A stretch of DNA of 64,000 nt from an uncultured Ruminococcus sp. (GCA_902762785.1 CACWPL010000008.1:18186-82185), one strand, 5' to 3'; numbered from the stretch's first letter, positions 1-8,428 are shown. The notes: generated by a model not told the origin, from the letters alone. Made by a program: numbers and translations.

Positions 1-1712
1 TCTACAATGCCGGTGACAACGGCATCCTCCTCTCCGGCGACAACAACATCATCGAGATGATGACGTTCAACGACAATGAGGACACCGGCCTCCAGATCTC
101 CCGCTACTCCGGCACCCAGGCCACCATCGACACCTGGCCGTCCAACAACCTCATCAAGAACTGCTCGTCCTTCAATAACTGCGACGAGGCGACCATGGAG
201 AACGCCGACGGCTTCGCGGCCAAGCTCACCTGCGGCCAGGGCAATGTCTTCGACGGCTGCTTCTCCTATAATAACTCCGATGACGGTTGGGATCTCTACG
301 CCAAGGAGGCCACCGGCCCGATCGGCGTCGTGACCCTCAAGAACTGCATCGCCTTCCGCAACGGCTTCACCACCGACGGCCGCGGCTATGGCGACTGCGA
401 CGGCAACGGCTTCAAGCTCGGCGGCGGCGGCATCGGCACGCGTCACATCGTGGAGAACTGCCTCGCGTTCGAGAACCTCAACTGCGGCTTCACCGACAAC
501 AACAACCCCGAGTTCGGTGACATGAAGAACTGCACCGCCTACAACAACAACCTCAAGGGCGCCAAGGCCAACTACATGGTATACCGCTGCTCCACCACCG
601 CGACCTTCACGGATATGATGTCCTATTACAACACGTCCAAGGTCTCCAAGACGAACATCTCCGCGATCAAGGAGGGCAACGACAAGTTCGTCGGCGCGTA
701 TACGAACGGCATCTACTACAACAGCAAGTATTACTATGCCGCCTCCAAGACGACCATGACCAACGGTGCCAAGCTCGGCGATGTCGTAACGCCTGGTGAC
801 GGTGACTTCATCACCCTGAACATTGCCGCCATGGGTGAGGATTTCCACAAGACCTGGCGTAATGCGGACGGCTCCCCTGCCCCGAAGGGCTTCGCGGAGA
901 CCGCCTCGAACAGCACCTATGCCAAGCTCGGCTATCACATGTACAACGGCGTTGCCCAGACGTCCACCCCGGCCATCGGCTCCGGCACGGTAACGCCCGG
1001 CACGGATGCCCCTGTCCAGACGACCGCTGCGCCCGTTCAGACGACCGCTGCGCCTGTCCAGACGACCGCCGGCCCGACCACGCCTGTCTCCGGTGACTAT
1101 GTCCACAACTTCACTGTGAACGGCAGCTCCAGCACCTTCTATACCATCGTGGGCAACATGAACTCCAAGCCCACCACGATCACCTGGAACGGTCTGACCC
1201 TCTCCCAGTGCCTCAAGCTGGAGTCCGCGACCGAGGTCTCCTTCAACGCGCCGGCAGACGGCACGCTGACCCTCGTGCTCGGCAATGCGACCGGCACGAT
1301 CAAGGTGAACGGCACCAAGTACACCGCCACCAACAACACTGTGACGGTCGATGTCAAGGCCGGTGCGAACACCGTCACCAAGGCGGATACGGATAACCTG
1401 TACTTCATGGCCTATGCGCCCGGCAACACGACCGCGACCACCGCAGAGACCACCACTACGACCGTGACCACCACGACCGTCGTTACGCCCACCGAGACCA
1501 CGCCTGGTGCCATCCTTTATGGCGATGCGGACGAGAGCGGTGTGCTCGACATCATGGACGTCATCGCGATCAACAAGAGCCTGCTCGGCGGTCTGACCCT
1601 CTCGGATCAGGGCAAGACCAACTCCGACGTTGACCGCAACGGTGCCATCGACACGACCGATGCCCTGAACATCCTCAAGGCCGTCGTCAAGCTCGTGACC
1701 CTGCCCGTCTGA
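1..1712 (+). CDS. Pectate lyase family PL9 with C-terminal dockerin (5' end outside window)
   Basis: The reading frame is open from base 3, so the start and signal peptide lie upstream of the window. Bases 3 to about 950 encode a right-handed beta-helix rich in Asn and Gly, with PL9-like blocks: DTGLQIS, ENADGFAAKL, DDGWDLY and DGNGFKLGG. PL9 enzymes cleave polygalacturonate by calcium-dependent beta-elimination. A TTAAPVQ repeat linker (about 1010-1080) leads to a beta-rich module of unknown class (about 1086-1420), a Thr-rich linker, and a dockerin (about 1513-1712) with two calcium-loop repeats (GDADESGVLDIMD and DVDRNGAIDTTD). The dockerin implies cellulosome attachment outside the cell. 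The dockerin is nearly identical to that of the PL11 gene ending at 22645. The family call is strong; the module call is not. Confidence 0.88.
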   Translation, partial: YNAGDNGILLSGDNNIIEMMTFNDNEDTGLQISRYSGTQATIDTWPSNNLIKNCSSFNNCDEATMENADGFAAKLTCGQGNVFDGCFSYNNSDDGWDLYAKEATGPIGVVTLKNCIAFRNGFTTDGRGYGDCDGNGFKLGGGGIGTRHIVENCLAFENLNCGFTDNNNPEFGDMKNCTAYNNNLKGAKANYMVYRCSTTATFTDMMSYYNTSKVSKTNISAIKEGNDKFVGAYTNGIYYNSKYYYAASKTTMTNGAKLGDVVTPGDGDFITLNIAAMGEDFHKTWRNADGSPAPKGFAETASNSTYAKLGYHMYNGVAQTSTPAIGSGTVTPGTDAPVQTTAAPVQTTAAPVQTTAGPTTPVSGDYVHNFTVNGSSSTFYTIVGNMNSKPTTITWNGLTLSQCLKLESATEVSFNAPADGTLTLVLGNATGTIKVNGTKYTATNNTVTVDVKAGANTVTKADTDNLYFMAYAPGNTTATTAETTTTTVTTTTVVTPTETTPGAILYGDADESGVLDIMDVIAINKSLLGGLTLSDQGKTNSDVDRNGAIDTTDALNILKAVVKLVTLPV

Positions 1713-1740
1713 TCGAAGCGCGTACTAAACTGACATTCGG

Positions 1741-1768
1741 AACGCCCCCAGCGCAAAGCGGGGGCGTT
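1741..1768 (+). terminator. Hairpin after the PL9 gene
   Basis: Arms AACGCCCCC and GGGGGCGTT enclose a short loop 28 bases after the stop codon. The following T-run is weak (TTCTTGG), so termination efficiency is uncertain. Confidence 0.6.
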
Positions 1769-1788
1769 CTTGGTAGCACGGGGCATGA

Positions 1789-1985
1789 GGGACACGCGGC
1801 GGCGCAGGGCGTGACTGACCGAAACGAAGTGGAGGGAGGTCTAGCCCTGATGCTTATGGAGCGGCCTGTCCCCCAAAGTATAACGGGGGGTATGGGGGGA
1901 CACGCGGCGGCGCGGGGCGTGACCGAACGGAGCGTAGCGTAGTGAGGTATAGCCCCGCGGCTTGTGACCGCCGCGTGTCCCCCCA
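1789..1985. repeat. Intergenic repeat: two direct copies plus an inverted copy forming a long hairpin
   Basis: A 27-base unit beginning GGGACACGCGGCGGCG occurs at 1789-1815 and 1897-1923 with one difference. A reversed copy ends at 1985, so 1892-1911 pairs with 1966-1985 at 19 of 20 positions. An inner pair, GCGGGGC (1912-1918) and GCCCCGC (1952-1958), extends the fold. No reading frame of note is present. The stretch separates the PL9 gene from the glycosyltransferase gene at 2007. Confidence 0.7.
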
Positions 1986-2006
1986 TTTAAAATAAGGAGC
2001 AAAGAA

Positions 2007-2738
2007 ATGAAGAAGATCTCTGTCGTGATACCGGCACATAATGAGGAGCGCTATATCGCGCGGTGTCTGCGCTCGGTGGCGCGGGCGGCGAAGCAGTACG
2101 GCGGGCGGGTCGAGGCCATCGTCGTCTGCGACCGCTGCACCGACCGCACCGCGGCCATCGCCGAACGTCTTGGCGCACGGACGCTCGCGGTCGAGGAGCG
2201 CTGCATCGCCCGCGTGCGCAATGCGGGCATCTCTGCGGCAAGGGGCGACATCGTCGTCACCATCGACGCCGACAACACCATGACCCCCGGCACCCTCACC
2301 GAGATCGCCGCCCTCCTCGCGTCCGGCCAGTACATCGGCGGCGGCGCGCCCATCCGCTTCGAGCGCTATTCCTTCCCGCTCTGGTGCAATGATATGATGT
2401 GCCGCGCGGGGTTCGCGGTCACGGGGCTCTATTGCGGCATCTTTTGGGCGGAACGAGAGACGTTCCATGCGGTCGGCGGCTTCGTGGAGAAGCGTGCCAT
2501 GGAGGACGCCGCCACCGCCAAGGCGCTCCGGGACTATGGGCGGCGTTTCGGCAAGCGATACACCGTCCTGCGGGAGAACTGCCTCATCAATTCCACCCGC
2601 AAATACGATGACCTCGGCGACTGGCTCTATTTCAAGCTCCTCGCCCAGAACATGGGCACCCTCCTCCGTGCCGCCGCCGGCGACCGGGAAGGCCTCGACC
2701 GTCTGCTCGATAAGATGTTTTATGACTATAATGGCTAA
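2007..2738 (+). CDS. Family 2 glycosyltransferase
   Basis: A 243-residue protein with the GT-A fold start SVVIPAHNEERYI near residue 5, a CDRCTDRT segment, and the metal and nucleotide-sugar-binding DADN at residues 87-90. GT2 enzymes transfer a sugar from a nucleotide donor to a lipid, protein or glycan; the acceptor here cannot be told. There is no clear C-terminal membrane anchor, so it is probably cytosolic or peripheral. The start is set by AAGGAG about ten bases upstream of ATG 2007. It stands alone between the hairpin repeat and a strong terminator. The NSTRKYDD segment resembles a subgroup of small GT2 proteins, but no narrower function is justified. Confidence 0.8.
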   Translation: MKKISVVIPAHNEERYIARCLRSVARAAKQYGGRVEAIVVCDRCTDRTAAIAERLGARTLAVEERCIARVRNAGISAARGDIVVTIDADNTMTPGTLTEIAALLASGQYIGGGAPIRFERYSFPLWCNDMMCRAGFAVTGLYCGIFWAERETFHAVGGFVEKRAMEDAATAKALRDYGRRFGKRYTVLRENCLINSTRKYDDLGDWLYFKLLAQNMGTLLRAAAGDREGLDRLLDKMFYDYNG

Positions 2739-2757
2739 AATGCGCACTTTCCCTGTC

Positions 2758-2785
2758 CTCTCCCCGCATGCGGGGAGAGTTTTTT
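2758..2785 (+). terminator. Rho-independent terminator of the GT2 gene
   Basis: A perfect stem CTCTCCCCGC / GCGGGGAGAG is followed by six T residues. Confidence 0.9.
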
Positions 2786-2806
2786 GATAAAATATCGCCA
2801 AACCTA

Positions 2807-2835
2807 TAGACTTTCCTGATGAGATATGCTATGAT
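2807..2835 (+). promoter_or_regulatory. Sigma-A promoter for the zinc-ribbon gene
   Basis: TAGACT (2807-2812) and TATGAT (2830-2835) are spaced 17 bases apart, about 30 bases before the gene's ribosome-binding site. Confidence 0.65.
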
Positions 2836-2867
2836 AGACATAACAAGATCGCACAGGAGGTGTGTTT

Positions 2868-3554
2868 ATGTTTTGTCAAAATTGTGGAAAGCCCATCGAG
2901 ACGGACGGCGCGTTCTGTCCGCACTGCGGTTCCCCTGTCGAGCCGCCGACCTATGCCGGGACAGGAGAGGTCCGGGAGGGCATCCCCGCACCGGGATTCT
3001 CTGACCGCGCCACGCATCCCGAGATCCTGGCCGCCGTGAAGAAGAATCGCGCGGCGGGACGGGTCTTCGCGTTCCTGCTCGTCCTCGCGCCGCCGGTCGC
3101 ACTGTCGATCTACGGCCATATCACCGAAAAGATGACGCTCGGGGAGGCCTTGAAGTACGGCGGGATCCTGTCGGCGGTGTTCCTGGTGTTCGCGCTGATC
3201 GGGGCGGTCAGGACCAGTGCGGGCCGCAGCTATGACGGCACCGTCACCGACAAGCGCACCCGCAACGTCTACCGCGGCAGCGGCGATGACCATCACCATG
3301 AGACAGAATACATCACCTATGTCAAGAAGGACCGCGGCGGGAACGTCCATATCGTGGAGCGCGAGAACTCGCCGCGCTGGGCGTATGACTACCTCGCGGT
3401 CGGCGACCGGTTCCGGTATCACCCGCAGTTCGGATTCCCCTACGAGCTCTACGACAAGCGCCGCGCGGCCTGCCTGTACTGCGTCGCGTGCGGCCGACAG
3501 AACGACGTGACCGCGGACCGCTGCCACAAGTGCGGCGTGCCGCTGCTGAAATAG
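2868..3554 (+). CDS. Membrane protein with zinc ribbons at both ends
   Basis: A 228-residue protein. It opens with a CxxC...CxxC zinc ribbon (MFCQNCGKP ... CPHCGSP, residues 1-25), has two hydrophobic segments near residues 65-85 and 100-120, and closes with a second four-Cys ribbon (CVACGRQN ... CHKCGVP). The region between is polar and rich in His and Tyr. Start ATG 2868 is preferred over GTG 2862 because AGGAGG at 2855-2860 sits 7 bases before the ATG but only 1 before the GTG. The stop codon overlaps the ribosome-binding site of the next gene, so the two are co-transcribed. The family is common in gut Firmicutes, but its function is not known to me. Confidence 0.75.
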   Translation: MFCQNCGKPIETDGAFCPHCGSPVEPPTYAGTGEVREGIPAPGFSDRATHPEILAAVKKNRAAGRVFAFLLVLAPPVALSIYGHITEKMTLGEALKYGGILSAVFLVFALIGAVRTSAGRSYDGTVTDKRTRNVYRGSGDDHHHETEYITYVKKDRGGNVHIVERENSPRWAYDYLAVGDRFRYHPQFGFPYELYDKRRAACLYCVACGRQNDVTADRCHKCGVPLLK

Positions 3555-3564
3555 GAGGTGCCCC

Positions 3565-4110
3565 ATGGATGACCGCATCACCCGCGGCAGCGACGGCGTC
3601 TATCGCTGGCGCTACGAGATGAGCCTGCTCAAGAGCCCCGTGATCTTCTTTTCCGTCTGGAAGATCCTCTTTTGGATCAGCGTGGGGATCTTCGGCTTCA
3701 TGGCGCTGCTCGACCTCAAAGGCATCCTGCACATCCTCAAGGCCTTCGCGATCTTCCAGCTCGGGATGACGGTGATGGTCTGGATCGGGTGCGCCGTGTA
3801 CGCGCTCTTCTTCGGCGGGCGTTACTGTGTCGAGTTCGAGATGGACGACACCGGCGTGACCCATCGGCAGGACGCCCAGCAGGCCGCCAAGGTCCAAAAG
3901 GCCCTGCGGTATCAATACACGTACCGCGCCTCCGGCCATACGGAGATGCGCACGGGCTTCGCCCGTGTCACCGCCGTCAAGGTACGGCGGCGCTGGCACC
4001 TCATCACGCTGCGCGAGGGAATCGAGACGAATCAGGTCTATGTCCCGGAGGAGGACTTCGATCTTGTGCTCGACCATATCCTTTCGCATTGTGACCAGAT
4101 CAAAAAATGA
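3565..4110 (+). CDS. Two-transmembrane protein with a YcxB-like cytoplasmic domain
   Basis: A 181-residue protein with two hydrophobic helices (about residues 28-50 and 60-85) and a soluble C-terminal half beginning near YCVEFEMDDTGV. The pattern of a short N-terminal region, two helices, and a beta-rich tail with VYVPEEDF near the end resembles YcxB-like or PH-like membrane proteins. The start is fixed by TAGGAGG four bases before ATG 3565, using bases of the preceding stop codon, so translation is probably coupled to the zinc-ribbon gene. Biochemical role is unknown. Confidence 0.65.
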   Translation: MDDRITRGSDGVYRWRYEMSLLKSPVIFFSVWKILFWISVGIFGFMALLDLKGILHILKAFAIFQLGMTVMVWIGCAVYALFFGGRYCVEFEMDDTGVTHRQDAQQAAKVQKALRYQYTYRASGHTEMRTGFARVTAVKVRRRWHLITLREGIETNQVYVPEEDFDLVLDHILSHCDQIKK

Positions 4111-4120
4111 TAGACAGTCG

Positions 4121-4134
4121 TTTACTATAGTAAA
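4121..4134. promoter_or_regulatory. Perfect 14-bp palindrome upstream of the -35 box
   Basis: TTTACTATAGTAAA is its own reverse complement and lies six bases upstream of the TTGACA at 4140. It is placed and sized like a dimeric regulator's operator. The regulator is not identifiable. Confidence 0.5.
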
Positions 4135-4139
4135 TATAC

Positions 4140-4168
4140 TTGACATCACAGATGTTCCATGCTATAAT
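4140..4168 (+). promoter_or_regulatory. Consensus sigma-A promoter
   Basis: TTGACA (4140-4145) and TATAAT (4163-4168) with a 17-base spacer and an extended TGC before the -10. This is the best match to consensus in the window. Confidence 0.9.
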
Positions 4169-4202
4169 AGGGGTAAGACATACTGACAGGAGGGATCATA
4201 GT

Positions 4203-5162
4203 ATGCGTTTTGCGAAATTTGCGGGGATCTGGGTCGTGGGGATGGCTCTGATCGTGCTGGTGACGAATCTGGCGGGTGTGGCGATGGCCAAGCTCCTCGG
4301 CGCCGATTCGCTGATGCTCTCGCTGACCGGCTATTCCAAGAAGATGCACCTGCCGCAGACAGTCGCCGTCACGGAGGAGGAGCAGCGCCAGAACGCCGCC
4401 ATCCTCACCGTCCGCGCGCTCATGAGCGACCAGCGGCTCTCGCCCGCCCGGAGCAACAAGCTGCTCGGGATGCTGACCTTCACCGATATGGACATCGACC
4501 AGACGACCTGGTACTACGATGCCGATGGCACGACGCCCTTCATGCACGGCGTCTTCCAGATCGTCTACCGCCAGGGGGAGGAGAAGCGCAAGCTCACCGA
4601 CACCGTCGGCCTGGTCGACCTGCGGGCTTTCTGCGAGACGCCCGCCGCCGAGACGCTCATCGCCGCCCTAGACGAGACGCCAGACGCGCTCGTGCGCCTC
4701 GATTCCTACACGCAGGACGGCTATCTCCTCACGCCCGCCAAGCTCACGCTGCTCAGTGCCGACGGCACCACGCTCACGTCGATCGACTGCACCGCGTCCG
4801 GCGACCTCCAGACGGCGGATGACCTCTTCGTCCTCAACAGCGGCTCCAATGAGCCGTTCGAGATGAACGACCTGCGCTACCAGCTCTCGAACGCGCAGCT
4901 CCCTGAGCGCCGCTGTGACCGCCGTGCCGCCGCGCTCGCTGCCCAGACCGATGCCGCAGGCGAGGACATCTCCGCGACCGTCCATACACGGCTCGGCTTC
5001 GGGCATATGATGGTCGAGGAGGTCGAGGTGACCGATCATACGGCCGGGGTGGTCGTGGGCGACTTCGACTATCACCGCAGCGTGCTCCTCTACATCGCGC
5101 TGCTCGGCACGGTGCTGACCGTCCTGCTCGCGCTCATCTACCGCGCCAAGCGGTCGCTCTGA
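4203..5162 (+). CDS. Bitopic membrane protein of unknown function
   Basis: A 319-residue protein with a hydrophobic N-terminal helix (about residues 8-30), a long polar domain, and a C-terminal helix (about 293-313) followed by a basic tail (YRAKRSL). The central domain is probably extracytoplasmic. No conserved enzymatic motif is recognisable. The start is ATG 4203, nine bases after AGGAGG; a frame opening at 4140 would begin inside the -35 box and is rejected. It has its own consensus promoter and a palindrome at 4121-4134, so it is likely regulated. The next cistron starts 12 bases after the stop. Confidence 0.6.
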   Translation: MRFAKFAGIWVVGMALIVLVTNLAGVAMAKLLGADSLMLSLTGYSKKMHLPQTVAVTEEEQRQNAAILTVRALMSDQRLSPARSNKLLGMLTFTDMDIDQTTWYYDADGTTPFMHGVFQIVYRQGEEKRKLTDTVGLVDLRAFCETPAAETLIAALDETPDALVRLDSYTQDGYLLTPAKLTLLSADGTTLTSIDCTASGDLQTADDLFVLNSGSNEPFEMNDLRYQLSNAQLPERRCDRRAAALAAQTDAAGEDISATVHTRLGFGHMMVEEVEVTDHTAGVVVGDFDYHRSVLLYIALLGTVLTVLLALIYRAKRSL

Positions 5163-5174
5163 GGAGATGTCAGC

Positions 5175-5270
5175 ATGATCTACATCACCAGCGACACCCA
5201 CGGCGCGTCCCCCTATCGACGCACGGGCGAGCGGGTGCAGGTGCTGTTCGAGGAGGTCGTGACGCTGTGA
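5175..5270 (+). pseudogene. 31-codon remnant of a metallophosphoesterase gene
   Basis: The product begins MIYITSDTHG, the first metal-binding motif of calcineurin-like phosphoesterases (D-x-H), but stops after 31 codons. GAGGAG eight bases upstream of ATG 5175 is a good ribosome-binding site. Intact relatives are 200 residues or more, so the simplest reading is an internal deletion that joined the first ten or so codons to the last twenty. The stop overlaps the GTG start of the next gene (GTGA, 5267-5270), so the remnant may persist because it couples translation. Confidence 0.55.
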
Positions 5271-6070
5271 GACTGTCCAAGCTGTGCCTCCTCCTGCTCT
5301 GTCTGCCGCTGCTCGCGGGGTGCGGCCGCGGGATGCCGGCGGGCGAGTCCTGCCTGCCGCCCGCTGCGCTCCCCGACCCTGCCGAGACGGTCGAGGCGGC
5401 CACCATCCCGCCTGACTGGGACATCCCCAAGGAGGCCGTCTACTGCCAGATCGAGGACTACGAGATCTCGCGCTCCTATCGTTTTTATGACGCGCACGAC
5501 AACATGATCCTCGAGCGCGATGATGACGAGGACGATGCGCTCCGTATCCATTATACCTATCACAACGACGGCACCTATGCGTACCGTTCCACACAGGACA
5601 TCTTCGGTGTGGAAAAAGAGCGCTATGTCTACGATGACGACAAGAACGTGGCCCAGTGCTTCCCCTATGAGGGTGGCAAGGAAACGGGCTACATCGCGTA
5701 TGAATACGACGAGCATGGGTAGGTGACGCGGGAATACTACATGCGCCTCGATGACCATGTCTGCATGTATGACCTGCATTACAAGAACGACTACGACGAT
5801 GCCGGCCGCCTCATCGCCCACCGGCAGACCGGCGATGCCTACGCGGTCGACACCTATTTTGACCATGACGCGCAGGGCAATGTGATCCACGAGACGCTCT
5901 GGTCGCCGCTGCTGCGGGAGATCGTCGGCGAGGAGCGCTACGCCTATGATGCCGACGGCCGTCCCTTGACGCACGCCAGCTACGGCAGCACGGTGATCGT
6001 GCAGAGCCGATACACCTATATCGACCTGACAGAGGATACACAGAAAACAAATGAAAACGGAGGGATCTGA
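5267..6070 (+). pseudogene. YD-repeat-like lipoprotein interrupted by an in-frame TAG
   Basis: The GTG start at 5267 gives a signal peptide ending in the lipobox LAGC, so the product would be a lipoprotein. The frame is stopped by TAG at 5720-5722, in the middle of a YDEHG-stop-VTREYY repeat, and continues open in the same frame to the TGA at 6068-6070. Both halves carry RHS/YD-type repeats (YDDAGRL, DHDAQGN, YDADGRP), and a single C-to-T change from CAG would explain the stop. Uninterrupted it would be 267 residues. No ribosome-binding site precedes the GTG at 5723, so independent translation of the second half is unlikely. A base-call error is an alternative. Confidence 0.75.
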
Positions 6071-6071
6071 C

Positions 6072-8342
6072 ATGAAACGCTTTCTTTCGCTGACGCTCGC
6101 GCTGTCCGTGCTGCTCACCGGCGGCACGATGACGGTCGTCGCCGAGGGGGATGCTGTGCCGGTGGCGGTGGATGAGGCCGTCTATGCACAGCTCCTTGAG
6201 AACAAGTGGTCCTGCGATGACGACAGGGACGGCGTCATCACCGAGGCAGAGCTCGCCGCGGCCACGTCGCTGAACGTCGACCTGACTGGCATCGAGGATC
6301 TGTCCTGGCTCTCGCTGCTCCCATCCTGCCGCTATCTCTCGCTGAAAAACGGCACGATCACCGACTATTCTGCGCTGAAGGACATGCCCGCGCTCCGCTC
6401 CCTCGACCTCGATGCCCTGCCGATCGAGGACATCTCCTTCCTCAAGGATCTCGACCTCGAGACCTGCTACATCTCCAACATGGACAGCATCACGACCGCG
6501 CAGAAGCTCGAGGTCATGCGGTTCTCTGACCCCGAGATCTGGGCGGGGACGAGCGGTCAGATCGAGTACCGGCCGCGCGGTCTGGCGGACTTCGAGCTCG
6601 CCCTTGCCGACACCGAGAGCGCCGTCTTCGTCAATGGCGAGGCGACCTCGCCCTATCCCGATGAGTACATCTACGGCCGCAAGCCCGGGACGACTGCCTA
6701 TTCCGTCCTCGTGGACGGCACGGTCTATCACACCGGCACCGTCACCATCCGGGAGACGCCCGGCGCCTATGACCCTGCGCTGCATGACACGCTCCTGGAC
6801 CGCTACAAGGTCGACCGCAGCAGCTATTACAATGCCCATCCCATCTACAGCAGCGGCCCCATCGCGCTCGTGGACGGCACCCTCTACGCCCTCCGCGGCA
6901 GCAAGGTCGAGGCCGTGGAGAAAGAGGTCCGCGACTACGACTATCACTACACCCGCGCGAACACCAGCAATTATGTCTATGCGGACATCGTGCTGAAGGA
7001 GAACGGCACGCTCTACGTCAACGGCAAGCCCTTCATCCGCTCGATCGTGACCGCCATCCAGGACGGCTACTTCATCAGCGAGGGCGCGCTCTACATCGTC
7101 ACGGCAGACGGCGAGGACCTCACGTTCCAGGAGGTCGCGGAGGATGCCCAGCTCTTCGTGCAGGACTGCTCCCCCTTCTACCTCACCCCCGAGGGGATGC
7201 TAAAATATGCCGTCGTCAAGAGCACTTCCGACGGCTCGATCAAGACCTCGACGATCTCGACCGGGATCGGCCGTCCGCTGTACACCTGCAAGGCCGGCGC
7301 CACGGTCTATGTGGTCGATCGGTCGCATGTGCTCTACGAGCTCGAGACGTCCGGCACGTTCCAAAAGACCGTGCTCGCGGAGGATGCCGCGTGGGTCGGC
7401 TGGTCGGAGGACCATAGCCGCATCGAGTATGAGAAGAACGACGGCACGCTCGTGACCGTCAAGGAGTTCATCACCAGCGGCGGCATCGCCGACCGTGCCA
7501 GGATCCATCTCGGCATCGACGCGGGCGTCTTCTACCTGCCCGAGTACCAGGAGCGCGGGATCGCGGAGGACGACGCGGTGTTCTATTACTACATCGACCA
7601 GGACGGCGTGCTCTCGCTCGACTTCTGCGGCGACTATGCCGGTCTGACCCATGTGGAAGCCGCGCTCGGTGAGAGCTATGACGATGACCTCGACCATGGA
7701 TTCGTCTATTTCCTGCGCACGGACGGCTCGATCTGGGGCTATGACCTCGATGCGAAGCAGTGGCAGGAGGCCGCCGCCGGGACGGAGCCGATCGAGCAGC
7801 CGGGCGTCCTCTGGGGCGACGTCAACGCCGATCACGTCTTCGATGTACTTGACATCGTCCTCTTCCAGAAGTGGCTCCACGGGATGCCGGATGCCGTGCT
7901 CACGGACCCGCAGGCCGCCGACATGAACGCCGACGCGCAGCACGACATCCTCGACCTCGCCGTGATGAAGCGCGAGCTGATCCGCCGCACCTATCCCCTC
8001 ACGCTGACCGTCACCACCAATTATGGCGGCTATGGCGTCGCGGGGCAGGACCTCGGCCACGGGAGCTTTGACGAGACCTTCGACGTCAAGGAGGGCGATG
8101 TGTTCTACGAGAACTTCAACGGCCATCTCCAGAAGAACGACCCCACCATGACGACCGAAACGCCCGTCCTGACCATCGACTCCTTCTCCGCTGACGGGGT
8201 CACGTTCACGGCCTACCGGTACGGCGAGCAGGTCACGCAGAACGCCGCATACGGCACGACGCTCGCCGATGCCGTCTCCTCGACGTACACCATCTATGAC
8301 GGGATCAATTTTGACTACGAGCTGACGTTCGGGCTGCGCTGA
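6072..8342 (+). CDS. Secreted leucine-rich-repeat protein with an internal dockerin
   Basis: A 756-residue protein with a signal peptide (about residues 1-25). Residues 45-60 contain an EF-hand-like DDDRDGVITEAE. This leads into short leucine-rich repeats (LDLDALPIEDISFL and similar, about 75-145). A long central region of Tyr- and Asp-rich beta repeats follows. A dockerin-like pair of loops (GDVNADHVFDVLD and DMNADAQHDILD) lies near residues 578-640, and about 115 residues of beta-rich sequence follow it. Start ATG 6072 is 7 bases after GGAGGG, which lies inside the end of the broken lipoprotein gene. The dockerin implies a cellulosome-linked, non-enzymatic role; no catalytic family is seen. 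Confidence 0.75.
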   Translation: MKRFLSLTLALSVLLTGGTMTVVAEGDAVPVAVDEAVYAQLLENKWSCDDDRDGVITEAELAAATSLNVDLTGIEDLSWLSLLPSCRYLSLKNGTITDYSALKDMPALRSLDLDALPIEDISFLKDLDLETCYISNMDSITTAQKLEVMRFSDPEIWAGTSGQIEYRPRGLADFELALADTESAVFVNGEATSPYPDEYIYGRKPGTTAYSVLVDGTVYHTGTVTIRETPGAYDPALHDTLLDRYKVDRSSYYNAHPIYSSGPIALVDGTLYALRGSKVEAVEKEVRDYDYHYTRANTSNYVYADIVLKENGTLYVNGKPFIRSIVTAIQDGYFISEGALYIVTADGEDLTFQEVAEDAQLFVQDCSPFYLTPEGMLKYAVVKSTSDGSIKTSTISTGIGRPLYTCKAGATVYVVDRSHVLYELETSGTFQKTVLAEDAAWVGWSEDHSRIEYEKNDGTLVTVKEFITSGGIADRARIHLGIDAGVFYLPEYQERGIAEDDAVFYYYIDQDGVLSLDFCGDYAGLTHVEAALGESYDDDLDHGFVYFLRTDGSIWGYDLDAKQWQEAAAGTEPIEQPGVLWGDVNADHVFDVLDIVLFQKWLHGMPDAVLTDPQAADMNADAQHDILDLAVMKRELIRRTYPLTLTVTTNYGGYGVAGQDLGHGSFDETFDVKEGDVFYENFNGHLQKNDPTMTTETPVLTIDSFSADGVTFTAYRYGEQVTQNAAYGTTLADAVSSTYTIYDGINFDYELTFGLR

Positions 8343-8357
8343 GCTCCCGGAACGCGA

Positions 8358-8390
8358 AACGCCCGGTGCGAGCGATGCACCGGGCGTTTT
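8358..8390 (+). terminator. Terminator of the LRR-dockerin gene
   Basis: Stem ACGCCCGGTGC / GCACCGGGCGT followed by a T-run. Confidence 0.85.
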
Positions 8391-8403
8391 ATGCTTGGAC
8401 GCA

Positions 8404-8428
8404 AAAAAGTCCGCATCTCTGCGGACTT
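8404..8428 (-). terminator. Terminator downstream of tRNA-Arg
   Basis: Read on the reverse strand, AAAGTCCGC / GCGGACTTTTTT forms a hairpin with a T-run directly after the tRNA. Confidence 0.85.

Noticed and set aside
2862-2867. GTG 2862 as the start of the zinc-ribbon gene
   Set aside because: Only one base from the AGGAGG site; ATG 2868 has normal spacing.
4140-4202. Translation of the membrane protein starting in the -35 region at 4140
   Set aside because: It would start inside the promoter; ATG 4203 has the ribosome-binding site.
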